64,000 nucleotides of DNA from Phyllobacterium brassicacearum. Lineage in GTDB: Bacteria; Pseudomonadota; Alphaproteobacteria; Rhizobiales; Rhizobiaceae. The stretch's first letter is position 1. The number at the start of each line of letters is the position of its first letter. The position numbers and the translations under genes were made by a program. Shown here piece by piece: positions 36,758 to 47,449 of the stretch. The notes beneath the pieces are model-generated. The model worked only from the letters and a program-made list of their open reading frames with translations. It had not been told where the DNA came from and made no database searches. The stretch lies in NCBI RefSeq assembly GCF_003010955.1, contig NZ_PGGO01000017.1, positions 1 to 64,000 of the forward strand, read 5' to 3'.

Positions 36758-38101
36758 ATGAAAACACTTGGTGTGAAACTTGGCTTGGCTGCTGCGGCCC
36801 TGGCCGTTGGTCTGGGCGCGACGCCTGCGCTCGCGGAAAAGGTCAAATTCGAGTTCTGGTATGGGCTAAGCGGTGATCTTGGCGAGCGAGTTCAGGATGC
36901 CTGCAAGAAGTTCAACGACTCTCAGGCGGATTATGAAATCGTCTGCACCAGCCAGAACGGCTATCCGGAGACCGTGCAGAACGCGATTGCAGCCTACCGT
37001 GCCAAGAAGCACCCGGCCGTCGTGCAGGTTTTTGACGGCGGCACGCTCGACCTGATGTTGTCCGGCGCTTTCGTTCCCGCGAAGAAGCTGATGGAAGACA
37101 ATGGCTACAAGATCGATTGGGCCAATTATTTCGGTGGCATCGCCAATTATTACGCGACGTCCAAGGGCGAGCTCTACTCCTTCCCGTTCAACTCATCGAC
37201 CGCCATGTTCTATTACAATGTTGATGCCTTCACCAAGGCCGGCATTGAAGGCGCACCGCAGACCTGGGAGGATGTAGAAGCTGCCGCACGCAAATTGAAG
37301 GCTGCCGGTTTCTCCTGCCCGCTCGGTTTCAGCTTCGACACCTGGGCCACAGTCGAACAGTTCTCCGCTATCCACAATCAGCCCATCGCTACCAAGAACA
37401 ATGGCTATGACGGCCTCGACACCGAACTCGTCATCAACAAGACCAAACTTGTCGACCACCTGACCTTCTTCAAGAAGATGACCGATGAAGGCCTGTTTGT
37501 TGTGAAGACCAAGCAGCTCGGCATGGATGTCGTTCCGGCGTTCACATCCGAAACCTGCCAGATGATCCAGTCGTCGATTGCGGATCATGGCACTATAGGC
37601 AAGACCATCAAGCCTGGCGCCAAATGGGATGTCACCATGCTTCCCGTCTGGAAGGGTACAGAGCGCCAGAACTCGCTGGTCGGCGGCGCATCCCTTTGGG
37701 TTCTGAACAACCGCCCGGAAGCCGAATACAAGGGCGCTGCCGCATTCCTCAACTTCATTGCCCAGCCGGATATGGTCGAGTGGTGGTCGACAGTAACCGG
37801 TTACATTCCGGTCACCAAGACTGGCTTCGAGGCCATGAAAGCCAATGGCTTTTATGACAAGCCGGCCTACAAGGGCCGCGACAAGGCCATTGCCAGCCTG
37901 ACCTTCACACCAACATCGGCCAACACGCGCGGCATTCGCCTTGGTGGTTTTCCGCAAATCCGCAAGGAAATCTCCGACGCGATGGAAGGGATCTTCTTCG
38001 GCAAGCTGACCGTGCAGGCAGGCCTCGATCAGGCTGTCGAACGCGGCAACGCCATTCTACGCCGCTTCGAGAAGACATATGCCGGCCGCGCATTGAACTA
38101 A
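36758..38101 (+). CDS. Periplasmic substrate-binding protein, UgpB-like
   Basis: The 447-aa protein has a signal peptide (LGLAAAALAVGLGATPALA) and the FWYGLSGDLGERVQ, KKHPAVVQVFDGGT, FPFNSSTAMFYYN and LVGGASLWVL segments shared with E. coli UgpB (glycerol-3-phosphate binding). The match is across the full length, but ligand residues were not checked, so other sugar phosphates or glycerol derivatives stay possible. The start at 36758 leaves the upstream frame (to 36620) as untranslated leader. It is the first gene of a five-gene unit. Confidence 0.85.
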   Translation: MKTLGVKLGLAAAALAVGLGATPALAEKVKFEFWYGLSGDLGERVQDACKKFNDSQADYEIVCTSQNGYPETVQNAIAAYRAKKHPAVVQVFDGGTLDLMLSGAFVPAKKLMEDNGYKIDWANYFGGIANYYATSKGELYSFPFNSSTAMFYYNVDAFTKAGIEGAPQTWEDVEAAARKLKAAGFSCPLGFSFDTWATVEQFSAIHNQPIATKNNGYDGLDTELVINKTKLVDHLTFFKKMTDEGLFVVKTKQLGMDVVPAFTSETCQMIQSSIADHGTIGKTIKPGAKWDVTMLPVWKGTERQNSLVGGASLWVLNNRPEAEYKGAAAFLNFIAQPDMVEWWSTVTGYIPVTKTGFEAMKANGFYDKPAYKGRDKAIASLTFTPTSANTRGIRLGGFPQIRKEISDAMEGIFFGKLTVQAGLDQAVERGNAILRRFEKTYAGRALN

Positions 38102-38189
38102 TCCTGTCGTGGCGATGGCCCGGAGCGTGTGACGTATCCGGGCCATGGCTTTTCTTGCATCCGATGAAGAGGCTGAGCCGGTCGATCTC

Positions 38190-39086
38190 ATGAACAAGCG
38201 CGCTGTTTTCAAAAGCTGGTGGTTGCCGATCGCGTTCGCGATGCCGCAACTGCTGCTGATTTTCTTCTTCTTCTATTGGCCGGCAACGTCGGTTCTCACC
38301 TGGGCCTTTTCCCTGGAGCCGGCATTCGGCGGGGTGGGCGAGCGGCTGTTCGTCGGCTGGGATAATTTTCGGGAAGTCTTTGCCGATACTGAATATTGGC
38401 GGTCGGTCTCCCTTAGCCTGCTCTTCGCCTTCGGCGCCACAGCGCTCTCGATGTTCATCGCCTTCGTGCTTGCTATTTGTGTCGATCGCCAGTTGAAGGG
38501 ATCAGGCCTGTTCCGCTTTTTCTATATCTGGCCCTATGCCATCGCCGCCCCGGCGGTTGGCCTCGCCTTCCGCTTCATCTTCGCGCCCGAGAGCGGCCTG
38601 ATCGCCGTGGTTAATACGTGGTCGCCGGATCTGTGGAACCCTGCGAAATTCGGCAGCCATGCCATGATCCTTGTGGTTGTGTGCTTTGCCTGGAAATGGA
38701 TCGGCTACAATTTCATCTTCATGACCGCAGGTCTCCAGTCGATACCTCGCAGCTTGATCGAAGCGTCGGCGATGGACGGATCCGGTCCGGTACGCAGGGC
38801 ATTCGATCTGCAGATACCTCTGCTTGCGCCAACCCTGTTCTTCCTGCTGGTCCTCAATCTGACCGAAAGCTTCGTTGGTCCCGACACCTATGGCATTGTC
38901 GACCTGACGACCGAAGGCGGGCCGAACAAATCAACCGACGTCATGGTTTATCGCATTGTCAGCGAGGCATTCCGCGGCCTGAATTATTCGGGCGCGGCCG
39001 CGCAGAGCCTCGTCCTCATCGCCCTGATCATGCTCTTCACCTTTATCCAGTTCCGCTATGTCGAGCGGCGCGTGCATTACAAATAG
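38190..39086 (+). CDS. ABC permease, UgpA-like
   Basis: The 298-aa membrane subunit with six helices starts at 38190 (MNKRAVFKSWWLPIAFAMPQ), which fits the family N-terminus; a start at 38145 is possible. The coupling loop is SLIEASAMDGSGPVRRAFDL, and TYGIVDLTTEGGPNKSTDVM is the conserved UgpA segment. It lies 88 bp after the SBP gene, with no terminator seen between. Confidence 0.9.
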   Translation: MNKRAVFKSWWLPIAFAMPQLLLIFFFFYWPATSVLTWAFSLEPAFGGVGERLFVGWDNFREVFADTEYWRSVSLSLLFAFGATALSMFIAFVLAICVDRQLKGSGLFRFFYIWPYAIAAPAVGLAFRFIFAPESGLIAVVNTWSPDLWNPAKFGSHAMILVVVCFAWKWIGYNFIFMTAGLQSIPRSLIEASAMDGSGPVRRAFDLQIPLLAPTLFFLLVLNLTESFVGPDTYGIVDLTTEGGPNKSTDVMVYRIVSEAFRGLNYSGAAAQSLVLIALIMLFTFIQFRYVERRVHYK

Positions 39087-39096
39087 GATCCCGGCG

Positions 39097-39984
39097 ATGA
39101 TCGAACGCACCCCCATTCTCAACGCCGTCACCTATTTCATCATGTTCCTCGGCCTGCTTCTCATCCTCGGTCCGTTCTGGATGATATTCGCGGCTTCGAC
39201 GCAATCATTGGCACAGGTCAATACCGTGCCGTTCAATTTCATGCCCGGGGCGGATTTTCTGCATAACCTGCAAGCCGCTTGGCAACGGGCCAATCTTGGC
39301 CCGGCTCTGTTCAACAGCTTCGTTACGTCGGTGTTGGTCATGACGGGCAAGATCGTCGTCGCAGCGCTCAGTGCCTTCGCGATCGTCTATTTTCGCAGCC
39401 CGTTGCGCCATGTCTTCTTCTGGATGGTGTTTCTCACCTTGATGCTGCCGCTCGAGGTGCGTGTGATCCCGACCTATAACATCGCCGCGGATGTTTTCGC
39501 GCCGGTGCGCTGGCTCATTCAGACCTTGACCGGAATCGAGTTGTCATTGCAGTGGAATCTCTTGAACTCCTATTCCGGTCTTGTCTTGCCCCTTATCGCG
39601 ACCGCAACCGGAACGTTCCTGTACCGGCAGTTCTACATGACGCTGCCGGATGAACTGGCAGAGGCAGCAAAGATGGATGGTGCGCGCCCCTGGCGCTTTT
39701 TCATCGATATCCTGCTGCCGCTGTCGCGCACGAATATGCTGGCGCTGGCAACGATCATGTTCGTCTATGCGTGGAACCAGTATTTGTGGCCGAAGCTGAT
39801 GACCACGGAAGCCGAATACAGAACAGCAATGGTGGCGATGCGCACACTCGTCCCGTCCGTCAACAGCCTGCCGGAATGGAACATCTCCATGGCCGGTGCC
39901 CTGATCATCATGTTGCCGCCCCTGATCGTCGTCGCCGTCCTGCAGCGCTGGTTCGTACGCGGTCTCGTCTCGACAGAGAAATAA
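39097..39984 (+). CDS. ABC permease, UgpE-like
   Basis: The second permease, 295 aa, starts at 39097 ([20 protein letters not shown]), 10 bp after UgpA. The EAA loop is [20 protein letters not shown], and the [20 protein letters not shown] segment is shared with UgpE. The C-terminus ends [15 protein letters not shown], as usual. Confidence 0.9.
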   Translation: MIERTPILNAVTYFIMFLGLLLILGPFWMIFAASTQSLAQVNTVPFNFMPGADFLHNLQAAWQRANLGPALFNSFVTSVLVMTGKIVVAALSAFAIVYFRSPLRHVFFWMVFLTLMLPLEVRVIPTYNIAADVFAPVRWLIQTLTGIELSLQWNLLNSYSGLVLPLIATATGTFLYRQFYMTLPDELAEAAKMDGARPWRFFIDILLPLSRTNMLALATIMFVYAWNQYLWPKLMTTEAEYRTAMVAMRTLVPSVNSLPEWNISMAGALIIMLPPLIVVAVLQRWFVRGLVSTEK

Positions 39985-39994
39985 GGAGAGAACC

Positions 39995-41116
39995 TTGGCC
40001 GAAATCAGCATCAAGGACATTCGCAAGTCGTACGGCCGCACGCAAATCCTGCATGGCGTCGATCTCAATTTCAAATCCGGCGAATTCGTCGTCATCCTTG
40101 GACCGTCTGGCTGCGGCAAGTCGACCCTCCTGCGAATGATTGCCGGTCTCGAGGAAATTTCCTCAGGCGAGATTTCGATCGACGGCACGGTCGTCAATGA
40201 CCTCGAGCCGCGCGATCGCGGTTGTTCCATGGTCTTCCAGAACTATGCCCTCTATCCGCACATGAGCGTGGCGGCCAATATCGGTTATGCGTTGAAGGTT
40301 GCAGGTGTTCCGCGTGCCGAGCGGGATCGCCGCATTGCTGAAACCGCGCGGATCGTCGGACTGGAAGAGCTTCTGGACCGCAAGCCCGCACAACTTTCCG
40401 GCGGCCAGCGTCAGCGCGTCGCCATGGGCCGTGCCATCATTCGCGAACCGAAAGTGTTTCTGTTTGACGAACCGCTTTCCAACCTCGATGCCAAGCTGCG
40501 TGTGCAGATGCGTGTCGAAATCCGCCGCCTGCACAAGCGGTTGTCGGCCACGTCCGTTTTCGTGACCCACGACCAAGTTGAGGCAATGACGCTGGCCGAC
40601 AAGCTCATCGTTATGAACAAGGGACATGTCGAGCAGGTCGGCACGCCGCTGGAGATCTATCATCGGCCAAGGACCCGCTTTGTCGGTTCGTTCATTGGCT
40701 CGCCTGCCATGAACTTCTTCGACAGCACAGTCGCACCAGAGGGAAATTTCGTGCTGTTCGACGGGATTCGCGTGGCGATTGATCCGGCCCTCGGCCGCGA
40801 CAACGCCGGCAAACCTGTAGCAGCAGGCATTCGTCCGGAACATTGCCGCCTCGTTTCTGCTGGAACCGCAAACAGTGTCCCGGCAATTGTTGATTTCGTC
40901 GAGGAGCTGGGTTCGGGGCGCATTGTTCACGTCGAGATCGACGGCCAAAACTTCGCTGTCGCAATGGACGAGGGGCAGCTGTTTGAGGCTGGCTCGTCAG
41001 TCGGTCTGCAACTTCCTGCCGAGCACATTCAACTGTTTTCGCTCGAGACGGGCCTGCGCCTTGATGATGACGTGCCCGCATTAAAGCGTACAATCAAAAC
41101 AACCGTGGCAGCTTAG
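39995..41116 (+). CDS. ABC importer ATPase, UgpC-like
   Basis: The 373-aa ATPase uses a TTG start (39995) after AAGGAGAG. Walker A is [16 protein letters not shown], the signature [16 protein letters not shown] and Walker [17 protein letters not shown]. The C-terminal TOBE/regulatory domain (about 240-373) is present. It follows UgpE by 10 bp. Such ATPases often serve several carbohydrate importers. Confidence 0.92.
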   Translation: MAEISIKDIRKSYGRTQILHGVDLNFKSGEFVVILGPSGCGKSTLLRMIAGLEEISSGEISIDGTVVNDLEPRDRGCSMVFQNYALYPHMSVAANIGYALKVAGVPRAERDRRIAETARIVGLEELLDRKPAQLSGGQRQRVAMGRAIIREPKVFLFDEPLSNLDAKLRVQMRVEIRRLHKRLSATSVFVTHDQVEAMTLADKLIVMNKGHVEQVGTPLEIYHRPRTRFVGSFIGSPAMNFFDSTVAPEGNFVLFDGIRVAIDPALGRDNAGKPVAAGIRPEHCRLVSAGTANSVPAIVDFVEELGSGRIVHVEIDGQNFAVAMDEGQLFEAGSSVGLQLPAEHIQLFSLETGLRLDDDVPALKRTIKTTVAA

Positions 41117-41132
41117 CCCGAAAGGATCGATC

Positions 41133-42053
41133 ATGAGTTCAGCCCCTACTATCTCCAGCGTCGGCTTCTGCACATATACGGGCAATGGCAATTTCAGCAC
41201 GCTTGAAGAGTCCTTGCGTACCATCAGCGATCTTGGGACTACGGCTGCCGAACTCTCGCTCTACGGTGAAGAGCTGATTGCAGGTGGCCGCATCATCCCT
41301 GGTCGCGCGGAACGCCTGGTCGAGATCACCCGCCAGTTCAACCTGCGCTACAGTGTGCACGGACAGATTGTTTCCAACTTCATGGACCGTGAGCATCTTG
41401 AGCTGCAGAAGTCCGTTGTTCGCGCCATGCTCGAACTCTGCAACCGCGCCGAAGCCGGCATTCTCGTTCACCATTGCGGCCATGCAAAAATGCCGGCGCT
41501 GACACGCATTACCGACCTTGATGCCATGGAACGGGATGCATTGGCTGAGATGGCCGAAGTTGCCGAGGTGTATGGCGTGCGTATCGCACTGGAGAACATC
41601 TTTGCGCTGAGCGATGCGGAATATCGCCAGACTCCGGAAAAGGTTGCCGAGACGGTCAAGGCGGTCAACAGCCCGAACGTTTGCGGCCTTATCGATTTCA
41701 GCCATGCCTATATCGAATGCACGCGTCTTGGCCTCGATTGGCGTGAACAAGTCCGCGCCATGGCGCCGGTAGCCGGCCATTTGCATGTGCATGACAGCTT
41801 TGGCCGCCCCTACAGCATGACCAAATTCTATCACCCGGCCGAGGCGACGGCATTGGGCATTGGTGATCTGCACCTGCCGATCGGCTGGGGTGATATACCC
41901 TGGGAAGAGATTTTCTCGGAACTCACATTCCTGCCGGATACGATGCTTGTCATGGAAATCACCGGGGAACGGTTTGCGACTGAGCAGGCCGATAGCCTTG
42001 CCCGCGCGCTGAAGCTTGTCGACCTTGTGAACAGTCGCCGGCTTGCCGCGTAA
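41133..42053 (+). CDS. Sugar phosphate isomerase/epimerase-like TIM barrel
   Basis: A 306-aa xylose-isomerase-like TIM barrel (AP-endonuclease 2 superfamily). Metal-ligand strands are visible: ILVHHCGHAKM, RIALENIFALS, GLIDFSHAYIE, HLHVHDSFGRPYS and LVMEITGERF. It starts 16 bp after the ATPase and ends the operon, so it should act on what the Ugp-like importer brings in. The specific reaction is not visible; the family includes sugar epimerases, isomerases and inosose dehydratases. Confidence 0.85.
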   Translation: MSSAPTISSVGFCTYTGNGNFSTLEESLRTISDLGTTAAELSLYGEELIAGGRIIPGRAERLVEITRQFNLRYSVHGQIVSNFMDREHLELQKSVVRAMLELCNRAEAGILVHHCGHAKMPALTRITDLDAMERDALAEMAEVAEVYGVRIALENIFALSDAEYRQTPEKVAETVKAVNSPNVCGLIDFSHAYIECTRLGLDWREQVRAMAPVAGHLHVHDSFGRPYSMTKFYHPAEATALGIGDLHLPIGWGDIPWEEIFSELTFLPDTMLVMEITGERFATEQADSLARALKLVDLVNSRRLAA

Positions 42054-42060
42054 AATTGCG

Positions 42061-42088
42061 AGGCGTGGCCGCTCGAGCGGTCACGCCT
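42061..42088. terminator. Bidirectional terminator after the isomerase gene
   Basis: AGGCGTG-G-CCGCTCGAGCGG-T-CACGCCT is a nearly perfect 28-bp palindrome with a single mismatched pair. It is followed by GTTT on + and by a CGCAATTTTA tract on the opposite strand, so it can end both the isomerase transcript and the convergent aldo/keto reductase. Confidence 0.7.
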
Positions 42089-42094
42089 GTTTGC

Positions 42095-43081
42095 TCATCG
42101 GACAGTGAACGGCTCGACCGCGGCATAGACCGCGTCTGGTACATTCACCTTCAACAGTTCCATGTTGCGCGTGAGGCTCGATGGCTTGGCTGTGCCGATG
42201 AGGACATTGGCAACAACCGACTCCCGTAACGGGAATTGCACGGCCGCTGCCGCGAGCGGAATATCGTTGTCTTCGGCGATTTCCTGCATTGCGCGAACGC
42301 GGGTGAGAACATCCTCGGAGGCAGGTCCGTAATCGAAATTCGCTCCAGCAACCGGACCGGTGGCGAGGATGCCCGAGTTGAAGACGCCGCCAATGACGAG
42401 TGATATCTGCTTCTTGCGGCATACATCCAGCAGGTCGCGTTCGGCGGAGCGGTCCAGCAATGAATAGCGACCCGCAAGCAGGATACAGTCGATCGGGTGC
42501 CGCGCGATAACGTCGAGACAGACCTCGACCTCATTGACGCCAAGACCATAGGCGGAGATTGCCCCGGATGTTTTCAGCTCGTCCAATGCGCGCATGCCGC
42601 TGTCGAGCAATTGAGCCAGATAGACAGCGTTCTTCTCGGCTCCATGGGTATAGGCGCCGATATCATGCACATAGAGAATATCGATCTTGTTGAGACCCAG
42701 CCGGGCATGGCTGAATTCGAACGAGCGCATGATGCCGTCATAACTGTAATCATAGTCGACCGCGAAGGGCAGCGGATTGACATAGGAATGATCCGGAACC
42801 TGATCTTCCGGTACAGGCCGCAGCAGACGCCCGACCTTTGTCGAAAGCACGTAGGTCTCGCGCGGTTTGCTGCGCAGAAAATCGCCGGTCCGCCGCTCGG
42901 ACAGGCCGAAGCCATAGAATGGCGCTGTATCGAAGTAGCGCAGACCAGCGTCCCAGGCTGTCTGCAGCGTTTCGATAGCCGCTTCGCGAGTGCATTCCCG
43001 GTAAAGCCCACCGATTGCTGCCCCGCCAAAACCAAACTGTGTGACGGCGAGGGGCGTGGTGCCTATTGTACGGATATCCAA
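42095..43081 (-). CDS. Aldo/keto reductase (D-threo-aldose/L-fucose dehydrogenase type)
   Basis: A 328-aa NAD(P)-dependent sugar dehydrogenase. The AKR traits are FGFGGAAIGGLYRECT, DTAPFYGFGLSERRTGDFL (Asp, Tyr near 50-55), the catalytic Lys in LSTKVGRLLRP and DILYVHDIGAY. The family oxidises L-fucose, L-galactose or D-arabinose at C1. It is convergent with the Ugp-like unit and lies 46 bp from tex; the link to a sugar pathway on either side is inference. Confidence 0.88.
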   Translation of the reverse strand: MDIRTIGTTPLAVTQFGFGGAAIGGLYRECTREAAIETLQTAWDAGLRYFDTAPFYGFGLSERRTGDFLRSKPRETYVLSTKVGRLLRPVPEDQVPDHSYVNPLPFAVDYDYSYDGIMRSFEFSHARLGLNKIDILYVHDIGAYTHGAEKNAVYLAQLLDSGMRALDELKTSGAISAYGLGVNEVEVCLDVIARHPIDCILLAGRYSLLDRSAERDLLDVCRKKQISLVIGGVFNSGILATGPVAGANFDYGPASEDVLTRVRAMQEIAEDNDIPLAAAAVQFPLRESVVANVLIGTAKPSSLTRNMELLKVNVPDAVYAAVEPFTVR

Positions 43082-43127
43082 GGTGCTTCTCCCATACGTC
43101 CTTGCAGTTACCTGCGCCAGTCAAACA

Positions 43128-45443
43128 TCACTTCTTGCGCAGCGCATCCGCCAGCGCTGCTCCGAACGCACCTTGCGGGGCAGGAGCAGACTTCGGTGTA
43201 GGCGCTGGGCTCCGCTGCCGCTGCCTGTTGTCATCAGCGCGAGGACCCTTGGAAGGCTGCGAACCGCCGCCATCCTTGCGCATGCTGAGCCCTATACGCT
43301 TGCGCTTTGCATCCACGTCGACCACCCGCACCTTGACGACGTCACCGGCCTTGACCACCTCGTGCGCATCCTTGACGAAGCGATCCGCCAATTGCGAAAG
43401 GTGGACGAGCCCATCCTGGTGCACGCCGATATCGACGAACGCACCGAAGGCGGCGACGTTGGTCACGGTTCCCTCCAGAAGCATTCCAGGCTTCAGATCC
43501 TTGATGTCGTCGATACCGTCGGCAAAGGACGCTGTCTTGAATTCCGGTCGGGGATCGCGCCCGGGCTTCTCGAGTTCAGCGATGATATCGCGTACTGTCG
43601 GCAAGCCAAAGCGTTCATCGACAAAGACGCGGGGATCGAGCGCCTTCAGTGCGCTGCTGTCGTTCATCAATGACCTCACATCGCGGCCGCAAGCACTGAC
43701 AATCTTCTTGGCAACACCGTAGGCTTCCGGATGCACCGCGGACGCATCCAGCGGTTCGGTGCCGTCTGGAATGCGCAGGAAGCCGGCGCATTGTTCAAAT
43801 GCGCGTGGTCCGAGCCGTGCCACCTTCAGGAGATCGCGACGCGATTTGAACGGGCCAATCTCGTTGCGATAAACGATGATCGCTTCAGCGAGCGACGTAC
43901 CCAAGCCGGAAATTCGGGCAAGCAGTGAGGCCGAAGCGGTGTTGAGATCGACGCCCACGGCATTCACCGCATCTTCGACCACGCCTTCGAGCGAACGTGC
44001 AAGACGGTACTGATCGACATCGTGCTGGTACTGGCCGACGCCGATGGATTTTGGCTCAATCTTGACGAGTTCCGCGAGGGGATCTTGCAGCCGCCGCGCA
44101 ATCGAAACTGCGCCGCGAAGCGACACATCGAGCTCCGGAAATTCCGCCGCAGCGGTTGCCGATGCGGAATAGACGGAGGCACCTGCCTCGCTGACGATCA
44201 CTTTCAGCGGTTTGGGCGATGGCATGTCCGACAGCATGTCGGCAACGAGACGTTCGGTCTCGCGGCTGCCGGTGCCATTGCCAATGGCGACGAGCTCAAC
44301 CTTGTGCTGGACGATAAGCCTTGCAAGTTCAGCCTGCGCTCCGCGTACGTCATTTCGTGGCGGGAAGGGATAGACAGTTGTCGTGTCGAGAAGCTTGCCT
44401 GTGCCGTCGATGACCGCCACCTTGACGCCGGTACGGATGCCCGGATCGAGCCCCATTGTGGCACGAGACCCCGCCGGGGCTGCGAGCAGCAGGTCCTTGA
44501 GGTTGCGGGCGAAGACGTGGATTGCTTCTTCCTCGGCGCGTTCACGCAATGTGGTCATAAGATCGACGGAAAGATTGAGCGAGAGGCGAATACGCCAGGT
44601 CCAGCGCACGACGTCCATGAGCCATGTGTCGGCAGCGCCATTGGCCGGGATGGAATAGGCGTCGGCAATCATGCGCTCGACGGGTTTAATCGCGGCGGTG
44701 TCTTCAGCATCGACCTCAAGGTCGAGCGACAGCACTTCCTCATTGCGGCCGCGGAGCATGGCGAGCGCCCGGTGGCTCGGTACGATCGCCCAGCGCTCAA
44801 AATGATTGAAATAGTCCGAAAACTTCGCTCCGACCTCCTGCTTGCCGTCTATTACTTTGGCACGGAGAACCGCGCGATCTTGCATGTAGTTGCGCAGACG
44901 GCCGACGAGGTCGGCGTTCTCCGAAAAGGTCTCGACAAGAATATCCCGGGCACCGTCGAGCGCAGCCTTCACATCAGGAACGTCGTCAGTGAGAAAGTTC
45001 TTGGCCAGCTCGGAAGGAATGGTGCGCCGGTCGGATAGGATAGTTTCCGCCAGGGGTCCCAACCCGCGCTCCCGAGCAATTTCTGCCTTGGTCCGTCGCT
45101 TGGGTTTGTATGGAAGGTAGATGTCTTCCAGCTCCGCCTTGGTAAGCGCTCCAGCAATCTTGCCTTCAAGATCGTCGGTCAGCTTGCCCTGGCTGCGGAT
45201 GGAATCGATGATCGTGTCGCGGCGCGCATCGAGTTCACGCAGATAGATGAGGCGCTCGTCGAGCGTGCGCAGCTGCGTGTCGTCAAGCCCGCCCGTGACT
45301 TCCTTGCGGTAGCGGGCGATAAAGGGAACGGTTGCTCCGCCGTCGAGAAGCTCGATCGCCGCACTGGCCTGTTCGGGTCTTGCGTTGATCTCGGCGGCGA
45401 TGAGGCGAGCGATACGGGCGGTATTGGCAGCACTAGCAGTCAC
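43128..45443 (-). CDS. tex: Tex family RNA-binding transcription accessory protein
   Basis: A 771-aa conserved housekeeping protein that binds RNA and nucleic acids. Domains in order: an N-terminal helical region with [17 protein letters not shown] and the [16 protein letters not shown] motif, a YqgF/RNase H-like domain ([20 protein letters not shown]), helix-hairpin-helix motifs ([34 protein letters not shown]), and an S1 domain near 640-715 ([20 protein letters not shown]). The tail after S1 is Pro/Ser/Arg-rich. It is a core gene between carbohydrate loci. Confidence 0.96.
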   Translation of the reverse strand: MTASAANTARIARLIAAEINARPEQASAAIELLDGGATVPFIARYRKEVTGGLDDTQLRTLDERLIYLRELDARRDTIIDSIRSQGKLTDDLEGKIAGALTKAELEDIYLPYKPKRRTKAEIARERGLGPLAETILSDRRTIPSELAKNFLTDDVPDVKAALDGARDILVETFSENADLVGRLRNYMQDRAVLRAKVIDGKQEVGAKFSDYFNHFERWAIVPSHRALAMLRGRNEEVLSLDLEVDAEDTAAIKPVERMIADAYSIPANGAADTWLMDVVRWTWRIRLSLNLSVDLMTTLRERAEEEAIHVFARNLKDLLLAAPAGSRATMGLDPGIRTGVKVAVIDGTGKLLDTTTVYPFPPRNDVRGAQAELARLIVQHKVELVAIGNGTGSRETERLVADMLSDMPSPKPLKVIVSEAGASVYSASATAAAEFPELDVSLRGAVSIARRLQDPLAELVKIEPKSIGVGQYQHDVDQYRLARSLEGVVEDAVNAVGVDLNTASASLLARISGLGTSLAEAIIVYRNEIGPFKSRRDLLKVARLGPRAFEQCAGFLRIPDGTEPLDASAVHPEAYGVAKKIVSACGRDVRSLMNDSSALKALDPRVFVDERFGLPTVRDIIAELEKPGRDPRPEFKTASFADGIDDIKDLKPGMLLEGTVTNVAAFGAFVDIGVHQDGLVHLSQLADRFVKDAHEVVKAGDVVKVRVVDVDAKRKRIGLSMRKDGGGSQPSKGPRADDNRQRQRSPAPTPKSAPAPQGAFGAALADALRKK

Positions 45444-45522
45444 GAGGCGTTCCCATAAATCATGATCGGGCGGCGACCATAGGACCGCCCGCGCATGACC
45501 GCAATCGCTTCGAGGCTGAGAC

Positions 45523-46662
45523 CTACGTCTTTTTCAACAGCGATTTGGCTTCTTTGATACCGAGCGCCTCGGGTCGTGAGCAACTTGTCTTGATGTCGAT
45601 GAACTTCTTCTCCTCGCCGGAGCGGAGAATGGAGACCATCACATCTACCCCGTGCAAGGCGCGCTCCAGCGAACAGCGTATGTCCCGCCCCTGCAGGATC
45701 GCCACGGCCATGTCGGCAAGACCGGCGGTGCGATAATTAGCCATCATGCCCGCAGGATGCTTCTGGTTGGGCGTGCCGAATGGATGCGCCCAAGCTTTGA
45801 CCGGTTTTGCCTTCTTTCCTGGTTTTGCCAGCTTGACCTCACCGCCAAAGAAGTTCGGATCGGGCAGGAAAATCGAACCGTCAGTGCCGTAGAGTTCCAT
45901 GTTGGGGTGGTGGTGTGCCCAGACATCCCAGCTGGCCGACAAGGTGACCGAGGCGCCGCTTTCGAACTCAAGGAGTGCCTGAATTGTCGTCGGAGTTGTC
46001 ACCTGGATCGTCTCGCCCCTGCGCGGCTCGCTGGAAATGGTGCGCGTTGCTGTCGCCATCGAAGTCAGGGCGGCGACACGTCTGACAGGGCCGATGAGGT
46101 TGATCAGGTTTGCCACGTAGTAGGGACCGAGATCAAGGATGGGACCGCCACCCGGACGGAAGAAGAAATCCGGATTCGGGTGCCAGTGTTCCATGCCATG
46201 GCTCAGTACGTGTGCTGTGCCCGAGGTGATCGTGCCGACCTGCCCGTCATCGACCAGTTTGCGAGCCAATTGGTGTGCACCACCCAGATAAGTGTCGGGC
46301 GCGCACCCTGCTTTCAGGTTTTTCCTTGCGGCGAGCTTTTGAAGCTCAAGACCGTCTTTCAACGATAGCGTCAGCGGCTTTTCCGAATAGAGATGCTTGC
46401 CGGCGGAGAGGATTTGCTTCGAGACATCAAAGTGAGCGTCCGGTACGGTCAGGTTGACGACGAGATCGATATCGTCACTCGTCAGCAGCGCATCGATGCT
46501 ACGGGCCTCGACGCCATATTCTGACGCACGTCCCGTCGCCGCCGTCCTATTGATATCGGCTATGGAACGGACTTCAATACCTTTGAAGAGCGGCGCAAGC
46601 CTCAGATAGGTCGTGGATATGTTGCCGGCACCGATGATGCCGATGCCTAATGTCTTGGCCAT
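45523..46662 (-). CDS. Gfo/Idh/MocA-family oxidoreductase
   Basis: A 379-aa NAD(P)-dependent sugar or cyclitol dehydrogenase. The Rossmann motif is [20 protein letters not shown], and the substrate-side motif is [20 protein letters not shown], with the EKP lysine. The C-terminal alpha/beta domain follows. It is the last gene of the sugar-import unit, 15 bp after the isomerase gene, and probably oxidises the imported sugar or cyclitol. Confidence 0.9.
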   Translation of the reverse strand: MAKTLGIGIIGAGNISTTYLRLAPLFKGIEVRSIADINRTAATGRASEYGVEARSIDALLTSDDIDLVVNLTVPDAHFDVSKQILSAGKHLYSEKPLTLSLKDGLELQKLAARKNLKAGCAPDTYLGGAHQLARKLVDDGQVGTITSGTAHVLSHGMEHWHPNPDFFFRPGGGPILDLGPYYVANLINLIGPVRRVAALTSMATATRTISSEPRRGETIQVTTPTTIQALLEFESGASVTLSASWDVWAHHHPNMELYGTDGSIFLPDPNFFGGEVKLAKPGKKAKPVKAWAHPFGTPNQKHPAGMMANYRTAGLADMAVAILQGRDIRCSLERALHGVDVMVSILRSGEEKKFIDIKTSCSRPEALGIKEAKSLLKKT

Positions 46663-46676
46663 GTCGTTGTCTTTCT

Positions 46677-47423
46677 TCAGAACGCCTTCAAGGTAACGAT
46701 GGAGCGGCGGGCGAACCGTTCATCGTCCGATGGATTGTCGTGTTCCATGATGAAATAGCCCGCGGGCGTACCCTTCAGGATCTTCATCAAAGCCTTCCAG
46801 TCGACGGTGCCATAACCGACATCGGCCCAACCGTCCTCGTTGGTATTTTGACCGGAGGGAGCGATATCCTTGACATGCACGGCAGTGATGCGTGAGCCAT
46901 GGTTCTCGATCCACTGGAATGGATCGGCGCCGCCGCGAATGATCCAGGCAATGTCAGCTTCCCAGGAGATGCTTGGAGCCGCGTCGAAGATCAGCTTTTG
47001 CGGAATAGAGCCATCAGGCAGCGCCTTGAACTCAAAGTCGTGATTGTGCCAGCCGAAAACATATCCGGCTTTGCTGTAGGTGGCATATGCCGCTTCCAGC
47101 CGCTCGCCAAAAGCTGACCAGCCCGCCGCATCCGTTGGCCGCAGGTCCACGGCGAGGTGCGGGCAATAGATGGCCTTCATGCCGAGGATCCCGGCGATGT
47201 CGAGTACCTTTTGCTGTTCCTTTTCGAGAAGATCGATGCTGAAATGACCCGTAGGCATGGTGACCCCATGCGCATCGAGCGACTTTCGCGTCGCTATTGG
47301 GTCGCTATAGACAGCGCCATAGCCTTCAACCTGGGCATAACCGTTACGCTTCAGCATTTCGAGCGTCTGGTCAAGTGGCGGAAAATTGCGGGAGCTGTAG
47401 AGCTGATAGGAAAGGTCGGTCAC
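46677..47423 (-). CDS. Sugar phosphate isomerase/epimerase-like TIM barrel
   Basis: A 248-aa TIM barrel of the xylose-isomerase-like superfamily. The metal and active-site strands are GWHNHDFEFKA, ISWEADIAWIIRGG, ITAVHVKDIAPSG and GYFIMEHDNPSD. It lies between the importer ATPase and the Gfo/Idh/MocA dehydrogenase in the same operon. A pair of one dehydrogenase and one isomerase of this kind is common in inositol, trehalose/keto-sugar and disaccharide pathways; which one is not visible. Confidence 0.87.
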   Translation of the reverse strand: MTDLSYQLYSSRNFPPLDQTLEMLKRNGYAQVEGYGAVYSDPIATRKSLDAHGVTMPTGHFSIDLLEKEQQKVLDIAGILGMKAIYCPHLAVDLRPTDAAGWSAFGERLEAAYATYSKAGYVFGWHNHDFEFKALPDGSIPQKLIFDAAPSISWEADIAWIIRGGADPFQWIENHGSRITAVHVKDIAPSGQNTNEDGWADVGYGTVDWKALMKILKGTPAGYFIMEHDNPSDDERFARRSIVTLKAF

Positions 47424-47449
47424 GTCGTTTCTCCGTGTGCTTGGGAAGA

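Noticed and set aside
44022-45038. 338-aa plus-strand frame inside tex
   Set aside because: Antisense shadow; tex is complete with all domains.
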